From: Salinicola tamaricis
GTDB lineage: Bacteria; Pseudomonadota; Gammaproteobacteria; Pseudomonadales; Halomonadaceae
DNA: 64,000 bases
Assembly: GCF_003006155.1 (NCBI RefSeq)
Contig: NZ_CP023559.1
Coordinates: 4,030,001 to 4,094,000, forward strand
Direction: 5' to 3'
The notes beneath the pieces were generated by a model. The model did not search any database. It was not told the origin of the DNA and saw only the letters and a program-made list of their open reading frames with translations. The translations under genes and the position numbers were made by a program. Positions 49,590 to 63,800 of this stretch are shown here, in pieces; position 1 is the stretch's first letter, and the number at the start of each line of letters is the position of its first letter.

Positions 49590-50955
49590 ATGACGCTTTC
49601 CCTGGTACCCCCCGACGAGGTTCGCACCGCCTTTTCGCAGGCGATGTCCGACATGTACCGCCACGAGGTGCCGCAGTACGGCACCCTGCTCGAGCTGGTC
49701 GCCGACATCAACGCCAAGGCCTTGGCGGCAGACCCGGCGCTCGAGCAGACGCTGGCCGCGGGCGGCGAACTCGAGCGTCTCGACGTCGAGCGCCACGGCG
49801 CCATCCGTGTCGGTACCGCCGAGGAGCTGTCGCTGCTGCGCCGGGTCTTCGCCCTGATGGGCATGGAGCCGGTCGGCTACTACGACCTCTCCCAGGCCGG
49901 TGTCCCGGTCCATTCCACCGCGTTCCGCCCGGTCGACGAAACGGCGCTCAAGCGCAATCCGTTCCGCGTCTTCACCTCGCTGCTGCGCCTGGAGCTGATC
50001 AGCGACGACGAGCTGCGGCGTCGGGCCACCGCCATTCTCGCCGGCCGTGACATCTTCACCGAGGAGGCACGCGAGCTGCTCGAGCTCGGCGAACGCCAGG
50101 GCGGCTTCGACACCCACCAGGCCGAACGCTTCGTCGAGGCGATCCTGGAAACCTTCCGCTGGCACCAGGACGCCACCGTCGACCACGCCACCTATCAGGC
50201 GCTGCACGACGCCCACCGCCTAGTGGCCGACGTGGTCTGTTTCCGTGGCCCGCACATCAACCATCTGACGCCGCGCACCCTGGATATCGATGCCGCCCAG
50301 GCGGCGATGCCTGACTATGGCATCGACCCCAAGGCGGTGATCGAGGGCCCGCCCCCGGCGCTGTCCGATCCTGCTGCGCCAGACCAGCTTCAAGGCGCTC
50401 GAAGAGTCGATCCGCTTCGCCGGCCGCGACGACGGGACCCATACCGCACGTTTCGGCGAGATCGAGCAGCGCGGCATCGCCTTGACCCGAGCCGGCCGCG
50501 AGCGCTACGACACCCTGCTGGCGCGCTCGCGCGAGTTACCGCCTGCGGCCGACAATGCGGCTCACCAGCGCCAGCTCGGCGAGGTCTTCGCCGATTTCCC
50601 CGACGATCTCGACAGCCTGCGCCAGCAGGGCCTTGCCTACTTCCGCTATCGCCTGAGCGATACCGGTCACGCCGCTCTGGCCGCAGGCGAGACGCCGCCG
50701 ACGGACCTGGACGCCCTGATCGCCCGACACTGGGTCGAGGCACTGCCCATCACCTATGAAGATTTCCTGCCGGTCAGTGCCGCCGGGATCTTTCAGTCCA
50801 ACCTGGGCGACACCCGCCATGCCGCCTATGCCAGCGAGTCGAACCAGGCCGCCTTCGAGCTGGCGCTGGGGCGCCCGGTACTGGATGAGTTCGCGCTCTA
50901 TGCGCGCCTGGAGGAGGACTCCCGCGAGCGGCTGCGCCAGCAGTTGGGGCAGTGA
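49590..50955 (+). CDS. hglS: DUF1338 / HglS-like 2-oxoadipate dioxygenase/decarboxylase (frameshifted)
   Basis: ATG at 49590. YGTLLELVADINAKAL, then VPVHSTAFRPVDETAL, GPHINHLTPRTLDIDAAQ and, after a one-base shift near 50365, TARFGEIEQRGIALTRAGRE: histidine, histidine and glutamate ligands of the metal site seen in P. putida HglS, which turns 2-oxoadipate to D-2-hydroxyglutarate in lysine catabolism. Last part: VEALPITYEDFLPVSAAGIF. Total about 455 residues. E. coli YdcJ is a homologue. The next gene is an MHS permease. Confidence 0.85.
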
Positions 50956-51090
50956 GCCTGGCCGGCGCGCAGGCGCCGACCGCCCCCCCCGAGGTCGCAG
51001 CGGGAACACTCTTCGTCGCTGGTGCAGCGCGCAGCCAAGGCGTTCGGCTCTAGGCTTGAGGGTCAACCCTCTGCCTGCGAGTGACCGCAC

Positions 51091-52449
51091 GTGCCCAACA
51101 ACAACAATCACCCCGATGCCGAGGTCGACATCTCGACCCTGCGCAAGGTGATCGCCGCCTCGGCGATCGGCAATTTCGTCGAGTGGTTCGACTTCGCGGT
51201 CTACGGCTTTCTCGCCGTGGTGATCGCCAATCACTTCTTCCCGCCCGGCGACCCATCGCTGGCGCTGCTGCAGACCTTCGCCGTGTTCGCGGTCTCGTTC
51301 GCCCTGCGTCCGCTCGGCGGTGTCTTCTTCGGCATGCTCGGCGATCGCATCGGCCGCAAGCGGGTGCTGGCGATGACGGTGATGCTGATGGCCGGCGCCA
51401 CGACCCTGATCGGCCTGCTGCCGACCTACTCAAGCATCGGCCTGCTGGCGCCGCTGGCCCTGGCCCTGGCGCGCTGCATCCAGGGCTTCTCCGCCGGCGG
51501 CGAGTACGCCGGCGCCTGCGCCTTCGTGATGGAGCACGCGCCGCGCAGGCGCAAGGCCCGCTACGGCAGCTTCGTGCCGGTCTCGACCTTCGCCGCCTTC
51601 GCCACCGCGGCGGCGCTCACCTATGCCATCAGTACGCTGCTCTCGGAGCAGGCCATGACCGACTGGGGCTGGCGCGTGCCCTTCCTGATCGCCGCGCCGC
51701 TGGGGCTGGTCGGTCTCTACATGCGCATGCGGCTCGACGAGTCGCCGGCCTTCCAGGCGCTCAAGGCGCAGCACGCGGTGCCACACTCGCCGCTGGGCGA
51801 GACCCTGCGCTCCCACGGCGCCACCATCGTCTGCCTCAGCGCCTTCATCTCGGCGACGGCGCTGTCGTTCTACATGTTCACCACCTACTTCACGACCTAC
51901 ATGCAAGTGGTGGGCGGCGCGAGTCGTACCACGGCCCTGCTGGCAAGCCTGGGCGCGCTGCTGTTAGCCGCCGCGCTGTGCCCACTGATCGGCCGCTACG
52001 CCGATCGGGTCGGGCGCCGGCGCACTATTCTCTCCGCCGGTATTGCGCTGATCGCGGCAGTGTTCCCGGCCTACACTCTGGCCGCCAGTGGCGAGTGGCT
52101 GTCGTCGCTGATCGGCGCGGCACTGATGGCCGTGGGCGCGGTGATCTGCGGTGTGGTCACCGCGGTGCTGCTGTCGGAGCAGTTCCCCACCCGAGTGCGC
52201 TACACCGCCTCCGCGCTCTGCTACAACGTCTCCTACACCATTTTCGGCGGCACCGCGCCATTGGTCGCCACCTGGCTGATCGACAGCACCGGCAACCATC
52301 TGGCCCCGGCCTACTACCTGATCGCGATCACCCTGCTGGCGCTGTGGGGCGGCATGCGTCTGCCGGAAACAGCGGACCGGGCGCTGGATGCCGACGAGTC
52401 GACCTGGCGCACGGAGACACCGGGTCGCGAACAGCCACTGGCGCGCTGA
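51091..52449 (+). CDS. MHS family MFS transporter
   Basis: 452 residues from a GTG at 51091. VIAASAIGNFVEWFDFAVYG is the MHS opening, LGDRIGRKRVLAMTV the loop 2-3 motif, CIQGFSAGGEYAGACAFVME TM4-5. The group includes KgtP, ProP and citrate symporters (proton-coupled carboxylates, betaine). Next to HglS it may carry a keto-acid; substrate not determined. Intact. Confidence 0.88.
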   Translation: MPNNNNHPDAEVDISTLRKVIAASAIGNFVEWFDFAVYGFLAVVIANHFFPPGDPSLALLQTFAVFAVSFALRPLGGVFFGMLGDRIGRKRVLAMTVMLMAGATTLIGLLPTYSSIGLLAPLALALARCIQGFSAGGEYAGACAFVMEHAPRRRKARYGSFVPVSTFAAFATAAALTYAISTLLSEQAMTDWGWRVPFLIAAPLGLVGLYMRMRLDESPAFQALKAQHAVPHSPLGETLRSHGATIVCLSAFISATALSFYMFTTYFTTYMQVVGGASRTTALLASLGALLLAAALCPLIGRYADRVGRRRTILSAGIALIAAVFPAYTLAASGEWLSSLIGAALMAVGAVICGVVTAVLLSEQFPTRVRYTASALCYNVSYTIFGGTAPLVATWLIDSTGNHLAPAYYLIAITLLALWGGMRLPETADRALDADESTWRTETPGREQPLAR

Positions 52450-52486
52450 GCGCCCACCGCGGCACGAAACGACCGCGACAAGCAAA

Positions 52487-52516
52487 CAGCGGCCCCGAGG
52501 TGAATCGGGGCCGCTG
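52487..52516. terminator. Hairpin between the MHS gene and ybeL
   Basis: 12-bp perfect stem 52487-52498/52505-52516. On the minus strand it is followed by TTT, so it could end ybeL; it may also end the MHS gene. Confidence 0.6.
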
Positions 52517-52543
52517 CATGTCGGGGCTATTGAATGTCGTGGC

Positions 52544-52596
52544 TATAATGCCCCCGAGTGGGTCTCGCCAAGCGCGGGGCTCGGTACGAAAACGAC
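52544..52596 (+). other. TATAAT followed by short dispersed element, copy 2
   Basis: A consensus TATAAT (52544-52549) faces away from any plus-strand gene. It is followed at 52554-52596 by the element GAGTGGGTCTC..GGGGCTCGGTACGAAAACGAC, shared with the minus strand near 46740-46803. An unannotated transcript antisense to the end of ybeL is possible. Confidence 0.4.
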
Positions 52597-52607
52597 CTGC
52601 GCTCGGC

Positions 52608-53156
52608 TCAGTCGGCGGCGGGCCTCGGGGCGTCGGAATCGCGCTGGAAGTAGCGGTGGCCGCAGGCGTGGCAAGCTTCTAGGCGCTTGATCTGAGCGAA
52701 GGTGACGCCGGCGCCGCAGTGCACGCAGCTCATGCGCCCGGGCAGCGCGATCTCGCCAGCGGTGTAGTCGGCCCGCGCCGCCTCGAGATCGTCCTCGAAG
52801 CGCTCACGGTCGATGGTGGTACGGTCGGCGATCGAGAACAGCGCCTCCGAGACCCGCCGCGACAGTACATCGAGGTCGATACCCAACCAGCTCGCCACGC
52901 CCTCGCCGCCCTTGGCCAGGAACTGGCGAAAATCGCGCATATCACGCTCGACCCAGGCCCGCAGCAGAGCCATCTCGTCCTTGGTGAACTCCTCGAATTC
53001 GGCCTCGAAGGCCACCGCCTCGTCGAGTTCGCGCTGAAAACTCTCCCAGGAGAGCTCGCCACCGCCATCCTTCAGCCGCGTGAGGACGCGTTCATAGGCC
53101 TCACTGAGGCGCGAACGCTCCTGCGGGTCCTGCGGCGCTGATTGATGTTCCGTCAT
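52608..53156 (-). CDS. ybeL: Zinc-ribbon protein YbeL (DUF1451)
   Basis: 182 residues from the ATG at 53156. Helical N-terminal part (AYERVLTRLKDGGGELSWES) and a C-terminal zinc ribbon with CVHC and CHACGHRYF. Function unknown. In E. coli ybeL lies in the same region as leuS and the lnt operon, which supports orthology. Confidence 0.88.
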   Translation of the reverse strand: MTEHQSAPQDPQERSRLSEAYERVLTRLKDGGGELSWESFQRELDEAVAFEAEFEEFTKDEMALLRAWVERDMRDFRQFLAKGGEGVASWLGIDLDVLSRRVSEALFSIADRTTIDRERFEDDLEAARADYTAGEIALPGRMSCVHCGAGVTFAQIKRLEACHACGHRYFQRDSDAPRPAAD

Positions 53157-56065
<2,909 letters not shown>

Positions 56066-56156
56066 TACCCGCATCCGTGAAACCCGAACCAGCGGGCGGA
56101 TGGGATCATCCGCCCCCGGCGCCCTGGCGGCGCCGCTCTCGACAAGGAGTTATCTG

Positions 56157-56675
56157 ATGACGCGTCGCCCCTTAGTGATCGCCCTGATGGCGTTGGCACT
56201 GACCACGCTGGCGGGCTGTGGCTTCCAGCTCCGCGGCCTCGGCCAGGCCGAACTGCCCTTCTCCGACATCGCGCTCAGCGCCAATGTCTCGCCGTTCAGT
56301 GAAACCGTGCGCCAGCGGCTCCAGAGCGCGGGAGCGAAGATCGACGACAGCGCCGATCTGCGTCTCAATCTGGCGACGAGCAGGTCCGCGATCGCCGCCT
56401 GACGCGCGCCGACTCCGGCAGCCGTGAAACCGAGATCACCCTGACCGCGCCTTTCCGGTGCAGCGTGTCACGACGGCGCCTACCTGCTGAGCCAGCAGCA
56501 GCTCGAGACCTCGACCACGGTCCTGCTCTCGGACAACAACCTCTACGCCAGTGACGAGATGCGCAAGCAGACAGTCGAGCGCCTGCGCCGCGAGGCCGCC
56601 GACCAGTTGATCGACCGCCTGGCCGCCTCGACACGCCGTGAAGGTTTTCAGGTCATGAAGGGTTTTAGTTCATGA
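56157..56675 (+). CDS. lptE: LPS-assembly lipoprotein LptE (frameshifted)
   Basis: Outer-membrane lipoprotein that plugs LptD in LPS export. ATG at 56157 with AAGGAG upstream. Lipobox LAGC (Cys 21) and FQLRGLGQAELPFSDIAL. A shift near 56375 and at least one net shift near 56455 are needed to reach TTVLLSDNNLYASDEMRKQ and the end, which overlaps the holA start (ATGA). About 172 residues in total. Confidence 0.88.
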
Positions 56676-57724
56676 AGGTCTTTCCCGACAAACTGGAGGC
56701 AGCGCTGGCCAAGCGCCTGCCCCCGGTGGTGCTGGTCTCCGGTGATGAGCCGCTGATCCATATGGAAGCGTGCGACGCGGTGCGCCGGGTCGCACGCGAG
56801 CGCGGCATCGAAGAGCGCGAGGTGCTCCACGTCGAGTCGGGCTTTCAGTGGACCCAACTGCTGGAGTCGGCGGCTAGCCTGTCGCTGTTTGCCTCGAGCA
56901 AGTTGATCGAAGTGCGGCTCGGCGGCCAGTCCCCCGGTCAGGAGGGCGGCAAGGCGCTGGAGGCCTACGCCGAGAAGGCCGGCGACAGCGACAACGTGCT
57001 GTGCTCAGCGCCCAGCGGCTGGATCGCAAGGCACAGTCGAGCAAGTGGTTCAAGGCGCTCGATAAGATCGGCTTGTTCGTACCGGTGTGGCCGGTGGATC
57101 ATCAACGCCTGGGCTTCTGGATGCGCGACCGCGCCACGCGCCACGGGCTGAATCTCGACATGGACGCCGCGCGCCTCGGCGAGCGCACCGAGGGCAATCT
57201 GCTCGCCGCCGATCAGGAGCTGCAGAAGCTGGCGCTGCTGATGCCGCCCAATGCCCGACTGACGCTCGAGTCGATCGCCAGCGGCGTCGAGAGCAGCGCG
57301 CGCTACGATGTCTTCACCCTCACCGACGCCTGCCTGCGCGGCGAGCGCGAGCGGGTTGCACGCATCGTCGGGGCCTGCGCGAAGAGGGCATCGAAGCCCC
57401 GGTGGTACTGTGGTCGCTGACTCGTGAGCTGCGCACCCTGCTGTCGATCTTTCAGCATCTCGATCAGGGCCAGAGCCTCGACCACGCCTGCAAGGCGCAG
57501 CGCCCGATGATTCCCGAAAAGCGCCGCCCCGGCTATCAGCAGGCGCTCAATCGTCTGCCGCTGCGGCGGCTGCACAAGCTGTTGCTGTTCTCCCAGCGCA
57601 TCGATCTGGCGATCAAGGGCGCCCTGGCGCTACCGGTGTGGACTGCCTGCAGGATCTGGCGCTGACGCTGGCCGGCGGACGCGGCCTGCTGGCAGAGATG
57701 CCCCACGCCTATCGCATCGGCTGA
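56672..57724 (+). CDS. holA: DNA polymerase III subunit delta (frameshifted)
   Basis: Clamp-loader delta subunit, essential. ATG at 56672. LPPVVLVSGDEPLIHMEACD, then a shift near 57000 to WFKALDKIGLFVPVWPVD and TEGNLLAADQELQKLALL, a shift near 57375 to GIEAPVVLWSLTRELRTLL, and one near 57640 to the end YRIG. About 350 residues. The usual next gene, nadD, is not here; a giant exoprotein converges instead. Confidence 0.92.
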
Positions 57725-57830
57725 CAGTCGGCGCTGCCCCCCGCGACCGCCGGCCGACAGCCTGTCATGACTCTCGCCTCTGCCCTTCGACACGGCTCCT
57801 CGACCCTGTCCCTCGGCACGCCCCCTAGCC

Positions 57831-57860
57831 GCGGCCCGGCGTAGACATACGCCGGGCCGC
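57831..57860. terminator. Hairpin between holA and the giant gene
   Basis: Perfect 13-bp stem 57831-57843/57848-57860, GACA loop, between converging genes, seven bases after the giant gene's stop on the minus strand. No U-run. Confidence 0.6.
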
Positions 57861-57866
57861 GTCGCG

Positions 57867-60800
57867 TCAGGCGATCTCGACGTGCTGGGGGGTGACACCG
57901 CTGATCGCGACGTCGTCGCTCATCGCCGGTTCACTGTCGAAGCTGTCGCTGGTGGCGAGCGTCGCGTCGTCGCTGGCGCTCGCGCGCTGCTGCCACTTTC
58001 GCTCGACCCTGCGGTGGCGGTCAGCGTGAAGTTGGCCAGGTTCATGGCGCCGCCGTTGAAGGTCAGCCGCAGCACCTGCTCCCCCGCCGTCAGGTCGAGC
58101 GTGACGCCCCTCATTGCTCTGGTAGTTGTTCCAGCCGCCGGTGTTGATCACGCTGGCCGAGGTCGCGCTATCGTAGACCTGCCCCGCCTGCGCCACGCTG
58201 GCGGTGACGCTGCGCCCACCGGCGGTGGTGGCGGCAGCGAACGACAGCTGGTAGGAGCCGGCCTCGGCGACATCCAGGGTGTACTCCACCCACTCGCCGT
58301 TGTCGATCCAGCCGATCGCCTCGCCATTGCCACGAATGTCGACGCCTTCATCACGGAAGTTCGTGCCCAGCTGCGTCTCGCTACGGTCGTGATAGGCCAC
58401 CCCCTCGCCACCCTGATCGTAGAGCGCGGCCTGCAGGGTGAACTCGCTATCCACCGTCCAGGGCGTACCGTCGGCATTGAAGGCGCTCTGACTGGCCGGT
58501 GTCAGGGTGAACGACGCCAGGTTCATGGCACCGCCGTGGAAGGTCAGACGCAGCGTCTGCTCACCCGCCTCGAGCATCACCTGATGGCCCTGAGTGGGCA
58601 GAAAGGTGTTCCAGCCGCCGGAGTAGCCGACACCCACATCGGCCACGGCGTAAACCCCGCTGCCCTGATCGAAGGTGGCACTGATCGAGCGCGCGGTGCC
58701 GCTCTGAGCCCCCATGGCAGACAGGAAGGAGAGATCGTAGACGCCGGCAGTGTCGACCTCCAGGTGTACTCCACCCACTCGCCCTCCTCGATCCAGCCGA
58801 TGGCATCGCCGTTGCCCTGGATATCGACCCCGGTGTCGCGGAAGCCGGGATTGCCCAGCTGGGTCTCGCTCGAATCCTTGTAGGTCAGATGCGCTGGCCC
58901 CTCGTCGAACAGCGCGGCATCCAGGGTGAGACCGTCGGCATCCACCGCCCACGGCGTCTGGGTGTCGTTGAACGGCGAGCGTAGCGCCGGCTGGATACCC
59001 TGGATCAGATAGACGTTGTCGTTGTAGTCGTAGTTGATCCCGGTGTAGTCCATCACCACGAAGTAGGTGTCGGGGATCGCGTTGTGCTCGCTGTCGTAGG
59101 CCTGGAACACGCGCACGGTATAGCCGCGCTCGATACTCGCATCCTCCGCCGGCGGCGTTCCGCCACCATGCGGGTTGAGCGAGGGGTCGGTGGAGAGGTT
59201 GGCGACCGAGATGCCGAAGACGTCGTCGCCGGCCCAGCTGTCGGGGATGCGGCCGCGGTCGAAGGTGGCGGTGGCATAGTTGCCGTTGGCGACATGTGGC
59301 AGGAACGACTGGCTGTAGAGCGAATCGTGATTCATCAGCGAGGTGCGCTCACCCTTGTCACCCGGTGCATGCAACGCCAGCAGCGCGCCGCTGTAGCCGT
59401 GCAACGCCGCGAGCTGGGTCACCTTGGCGCTTTGCACGCCGTCGGCCAGCTGCCAGTAGCGCGACAGCACCTCCTCGTCGTTGACCGCGCGATAGAGATC
59501 GAAGTCCTGCAGTACCGACTCGCCGCCGCCGTCGAGGGTGGAGAGACCGTCGATATGGTTGCCGAAGCCGAAGACGCGCCAGATCTCATTGAGATTGGGC
59601 TCCCAGCCACCTTCGTCCCGCGCCTGCCAGAAACCGGCCAGTTGAATCTGGGTGGTCGGCGTGTCGGCGTCATTGGAATGAATCGTCAGCGAGCCCTGGA
59701 ACACACCGTCGTCGGCATTGCTGCTCGGCGGGGTGTAGGCGGCACGGTCGAACAGCACCTCCACCGACAGCGCGGCGCCGGGCGCCAGCACCCGTCCTTC
59801 GAGGGCATCGGGATCGCTCAGCCGGAAGGGGCCATCCAGCGTCGCCCCGGTCAATGTCAGATCGCCGCTGCCCTGGTTGGTGACGATCACCGTACCGCTG
59901 TCCTTGTACTCCCGGGCCTCCGGTGCCGACCCGCTGGCATGGTTATTCTCGAGATAGTTGAACGCGAGCCGATCGCTGAAGAAGGCGGGGTCGGCGCTGA
60001 CCGCACTGATCTTGCCGTCGGCGGCCACGCTGAGCGGTACGTCGGGCACCTGCAGCAGGTCGATGTCGGGGCCGTTGGCGTTGGGTGCGGTCACCGCGAT
60101 GGTGTTGATGCCGGCGGTCAGGGTCACCTGTACAGTCTGATAGACCCAGTCATTCACCGTGGCGCTCTTGGCCGGAAAGTTGACCGCCGGGTAATCGCTG
60201 CCATTGACCTCCAGTGCCAGTGGCCGATCGGCCTTGCCGGTGGTCAGCGAGTAGCGGAAGCCGATCTCGTAGACACCGCTGCGCGCGACCTCCACCTGCC
60301 AGCTCAGGGTCTGGTCGCCGCTACCGACGAAATCGACATAGCCATCACCGGAGGCGTCGCGGTCGCTGACCGTCGGCGGTACCACCACCGCGCCGCCTTC
60401 AAGCGTAGCGCTCTCTGCTTCGTAGAGGGTGTAGCCCGGGGTGGTGTCATGCACCAGCACCTCGAGCTGATCGATGTTGGGGCCGGTGTTGTTGACCGAG
60501 CGCAGCGTGACGCTATTGGCACCGGCTAGCAGCGTTGCCGGAATATCCAGCGTCTGCCAGGTGTTCCAGGCCGCATTGCCACTGCCCATCCCGGTCGGCG
60601 GCGCGAAGCCGTAGGTGCCCACGCTCTCGCCGTTGACGAAGACCTCCAGCGGGCGCTCGCCGGTGCCACCATTGGCGTAGCGCACCCGCAGCACCGCGGC
60701 GCCCGCGTCGCCCGTCGCGACATCGACGTCGAAGGTGATGAAGTCGTTGTTGGTGCTGCCGAAATCGGCATAGCCGCCGACCACACCGTCGCTGTCGTCG

Positions 60801-63800
60801 GTATTGCCATCCAGGCCATAGGCCCCCGGGCGCACACCGGAGGCGGTACCGACATTGGCCGAGGCCGGTTCGGGGTTGTCACCGTCACGGATCACGATCT
60901 GGACGCCGGCGCCGCTGGCGATCGTCGCCAGGGTGTCGTCCTCGGCCTGGATCGTGGCCACGCTATTGAGATCGTCGCCCGGCACCACGACGTCACCGGG
61001 GACCGGATCGAGACGAATGATCTGACTCTGGCCATTGGTACGATTGAGCGTCATGAGATAGAGCTGCCCTGTCAGCGGATTCTGGATGATGTCCAGCGGA
61101 TCGACGAAGCTGATCACCTTGCCGTCGGGATCACGCAGTACGCTGTCGCCGCTGACCTTGCCGTCGGCGTCCAGGGTGATCCAGCGAATGTCGTCACCGC
61201 CGGAGTACTCGACGAACAGCAGACTCCCCTTGAGCGTGGCGCCGAAGACCCCGCTGGTGTATTCGATCGCGCCGTTGGGTGAGCGGTTGGTCCCCAGCGA
61301 GTAGGCGTCCTCGCCGCGGTAGTTGGGGTCGGGCTGGGTGCCCACCGGATACTCGTCGGTCTCGTTGAGATCCTTGCCGCTGGTCGGATTGCCGCCATTG
61401 AGCAGGTACTCGTCGTGCAGTGGATTGGGATGACCGTAGTAGCCACCCTTCTCGATCTGGAACAGGAAGTCGTCTTCGATGCCGACGTTGATCAGCCCCT
61501 CGTTGACCGTCGTCGCCGGGTCGTCCGGCGTGCTGCCGCCTGCCGCCGAGCCGTTGGTGGGCAGGTAGAGCGATCCGTTGGAGTGCCACACCAGGTCGTA
61601 GGCGTTGCGAATGCCGGTGGCATAGATCTTGAGTACCGCATCGGCGGCGTAGGGGTCGTAGTACTGGATCAGCAGGTTGCCGTCGGCATCCTGCATGCTG
61701 GCGGTGCCGTCGGCGGCGAATACCAGATACTGCCCCCCACCCATGTCGATCGGGCCATTCTTCAGATCGCCGTCGCTGTCCGGATAGCGCGTGTTGGAGC
61801 CGTCGCTGGGCAGCGGTTCGGTGGAGACGTCGAAGCCCCCCGGCGGTGCCTCGCGGTAGGGGTCGATCTCGAGCACGGCGGCATTGAGCAGGCGTTCGGG
61901 CCGATTGCCCCAGGCGCTGTCGTCCTGGCCCATGGCGGTGTTGGCCCCTTGGGAGACATACATCAGATAGGGCGGTACGTCGGGATTGGTAAGCGCGTCG
62001 TAGTCCGGGTTGGCGTGGAACACCAGACTGTTGGTGACGTGGTCACCGTTGGAGCGCGGCAGGCCGGTGATGTAGGTCTGGGCGCTACCGCTGAACACGG
62101 TATCGTCGTGATCCAGCGTGATCTTGCTCACCCGGCCGCTGAAGTCGGGCACGCCGTTGTCACGTCCGGTCAGCGGAATCGGGTAGTTGTCGGTGACCCA
62201 GATCACGTCGGGATCGGTCGGGTCGAAGGTCAGGCCGATGATGCCGCGGGCGCCGGCATCATCCTGGAAGTAGTCCAGCGCCAGGGTCTGCTCGTGGGAC
62301 AAGGCACCGGTGATCGGATCGATATCGAAGCGTCTGATCTCGCCATTCATGGTCGAGACGTAGAGCTTGCTGTTGTCCGGCGACAGCGTCATCGAAGTGA
62401 ACTGGTAGGCGTTGTCCTCCGCGCCGTTCAGCTCGACGGTCGAGTTGAAGGCCACTTCGCTGTCCGGTACCTCGGCCTCGGCACCGGTGACGAAGGTGGT
62501 GGTGAACTTCTGGAAGTCCCGGGTCGGTGCCGCGGTGTCGGTGTTGCTGCCGCGATCCTGGAAGCCATCGATCACCAGGGTATAGCTGGTGTAGGGGTCG
62601 AGCCCGTCCACCGGCGAGATAGTCAGGGAGTCGAAGCCACCGGTGGTGTTGATGTTGAACGCCACCGCCTCCCCGGTGACGGTGTTGAATAGCCGCACCG
62701 AGCCATCCTGCAGGCTCTCCAGCAGTGCCCCGCCGCGCCCTTCCACCACCGAGATGCCGATGAAGATATCGGAGGTTGGGTCGATCCCCACCGGCGGGCT
62801 GCCGTCGCTCGGCTGCAGGTCGACTTCGACCTGATTCTGACCGACCCCGGCCACCGCGCGCGGATCGGTGAAGTGGGCATAATCGAGTGGCGCTGCGCGA
62901 TCATCGTCGGGGGTGAGATCGGGCAGCGGCTGGATCTCGAGGTACTGGATCTCGGTATTGGCGCTGTCAGCGCCGATCGAATCCAGCGTCAGGCGGCCAT
63001 CGGTGACGTGCACCACCTTGGTGATCAGCGTGGAGCGATAGCCCTGGCTGTCATCGGCGGGGTTGGCATCAGCGGGAAAGCCGTCCGGGCGCATCGGCAC
63101 CAGACGCCCGAAGGCCTCGCCCTCGGCGTTGATCACGTTGACGCTATCGTACTGGCCACCGCTGTCGCCGAGCGAGAGGGTGACTTCGTAGTAGCCATCC
63201 TCGAGTGCGATCTCCCAGCCGGCGTGCTGGGCGTAGCCCGGCTTGGCGAAACCGGCATAGGTCGCCTGCAGGCCATCGACGCCGGCCAGCGTGCCGGCGC
63301 GATTGCCCAGTGCATCGGGATCCTGGCCGCTGATGCCCATCGGCGTGGTGCCGTTGGCGGTGCCATCGGCGATCGACGCCTCGGTGACCCAGCCGTAGGC
63401 GTGTGTCTTGCCGTCGACCTGGAGCGACTGGGCCCCGAAGGCGAGACCGGTGTCGGCCACATAACCCTCGGGCGTGGCCGCGTTCGCCGGCTGGAAGTTG
63501 ATCTTGATCACCGGGCGCTCGCCCGGCTCGACCACCGCATCGACCACATGGTGCACCTCTAGCTTGTCGATATTGGGGCCACCGGCGCCGATGTTCTCCA
63601 ACCGAATGGCGTTGTTGCCCGCAGCCAGCGTCACGGCGTAGCGCACCTCGGTCCAGTTCTCCCAGCCGCTCGCGCCATCGCCGGTGGAGCCGAAGGCGAC
63701 CTTGCCCTGGGATTCACCGGCAACGACACTACCTCATCTCCTGGGTGTCGCTGGCGCCATTGGCGTAGCGCACCACCAGCTCGTAGGTGCCAGCCTGCAC

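Noticed and set aside
59084..62692. Long plus-strand frames (481 and 425 residues)
   Set aside because: Antisense of the giant exoprotein; whole conserved domains are on the minus strand.
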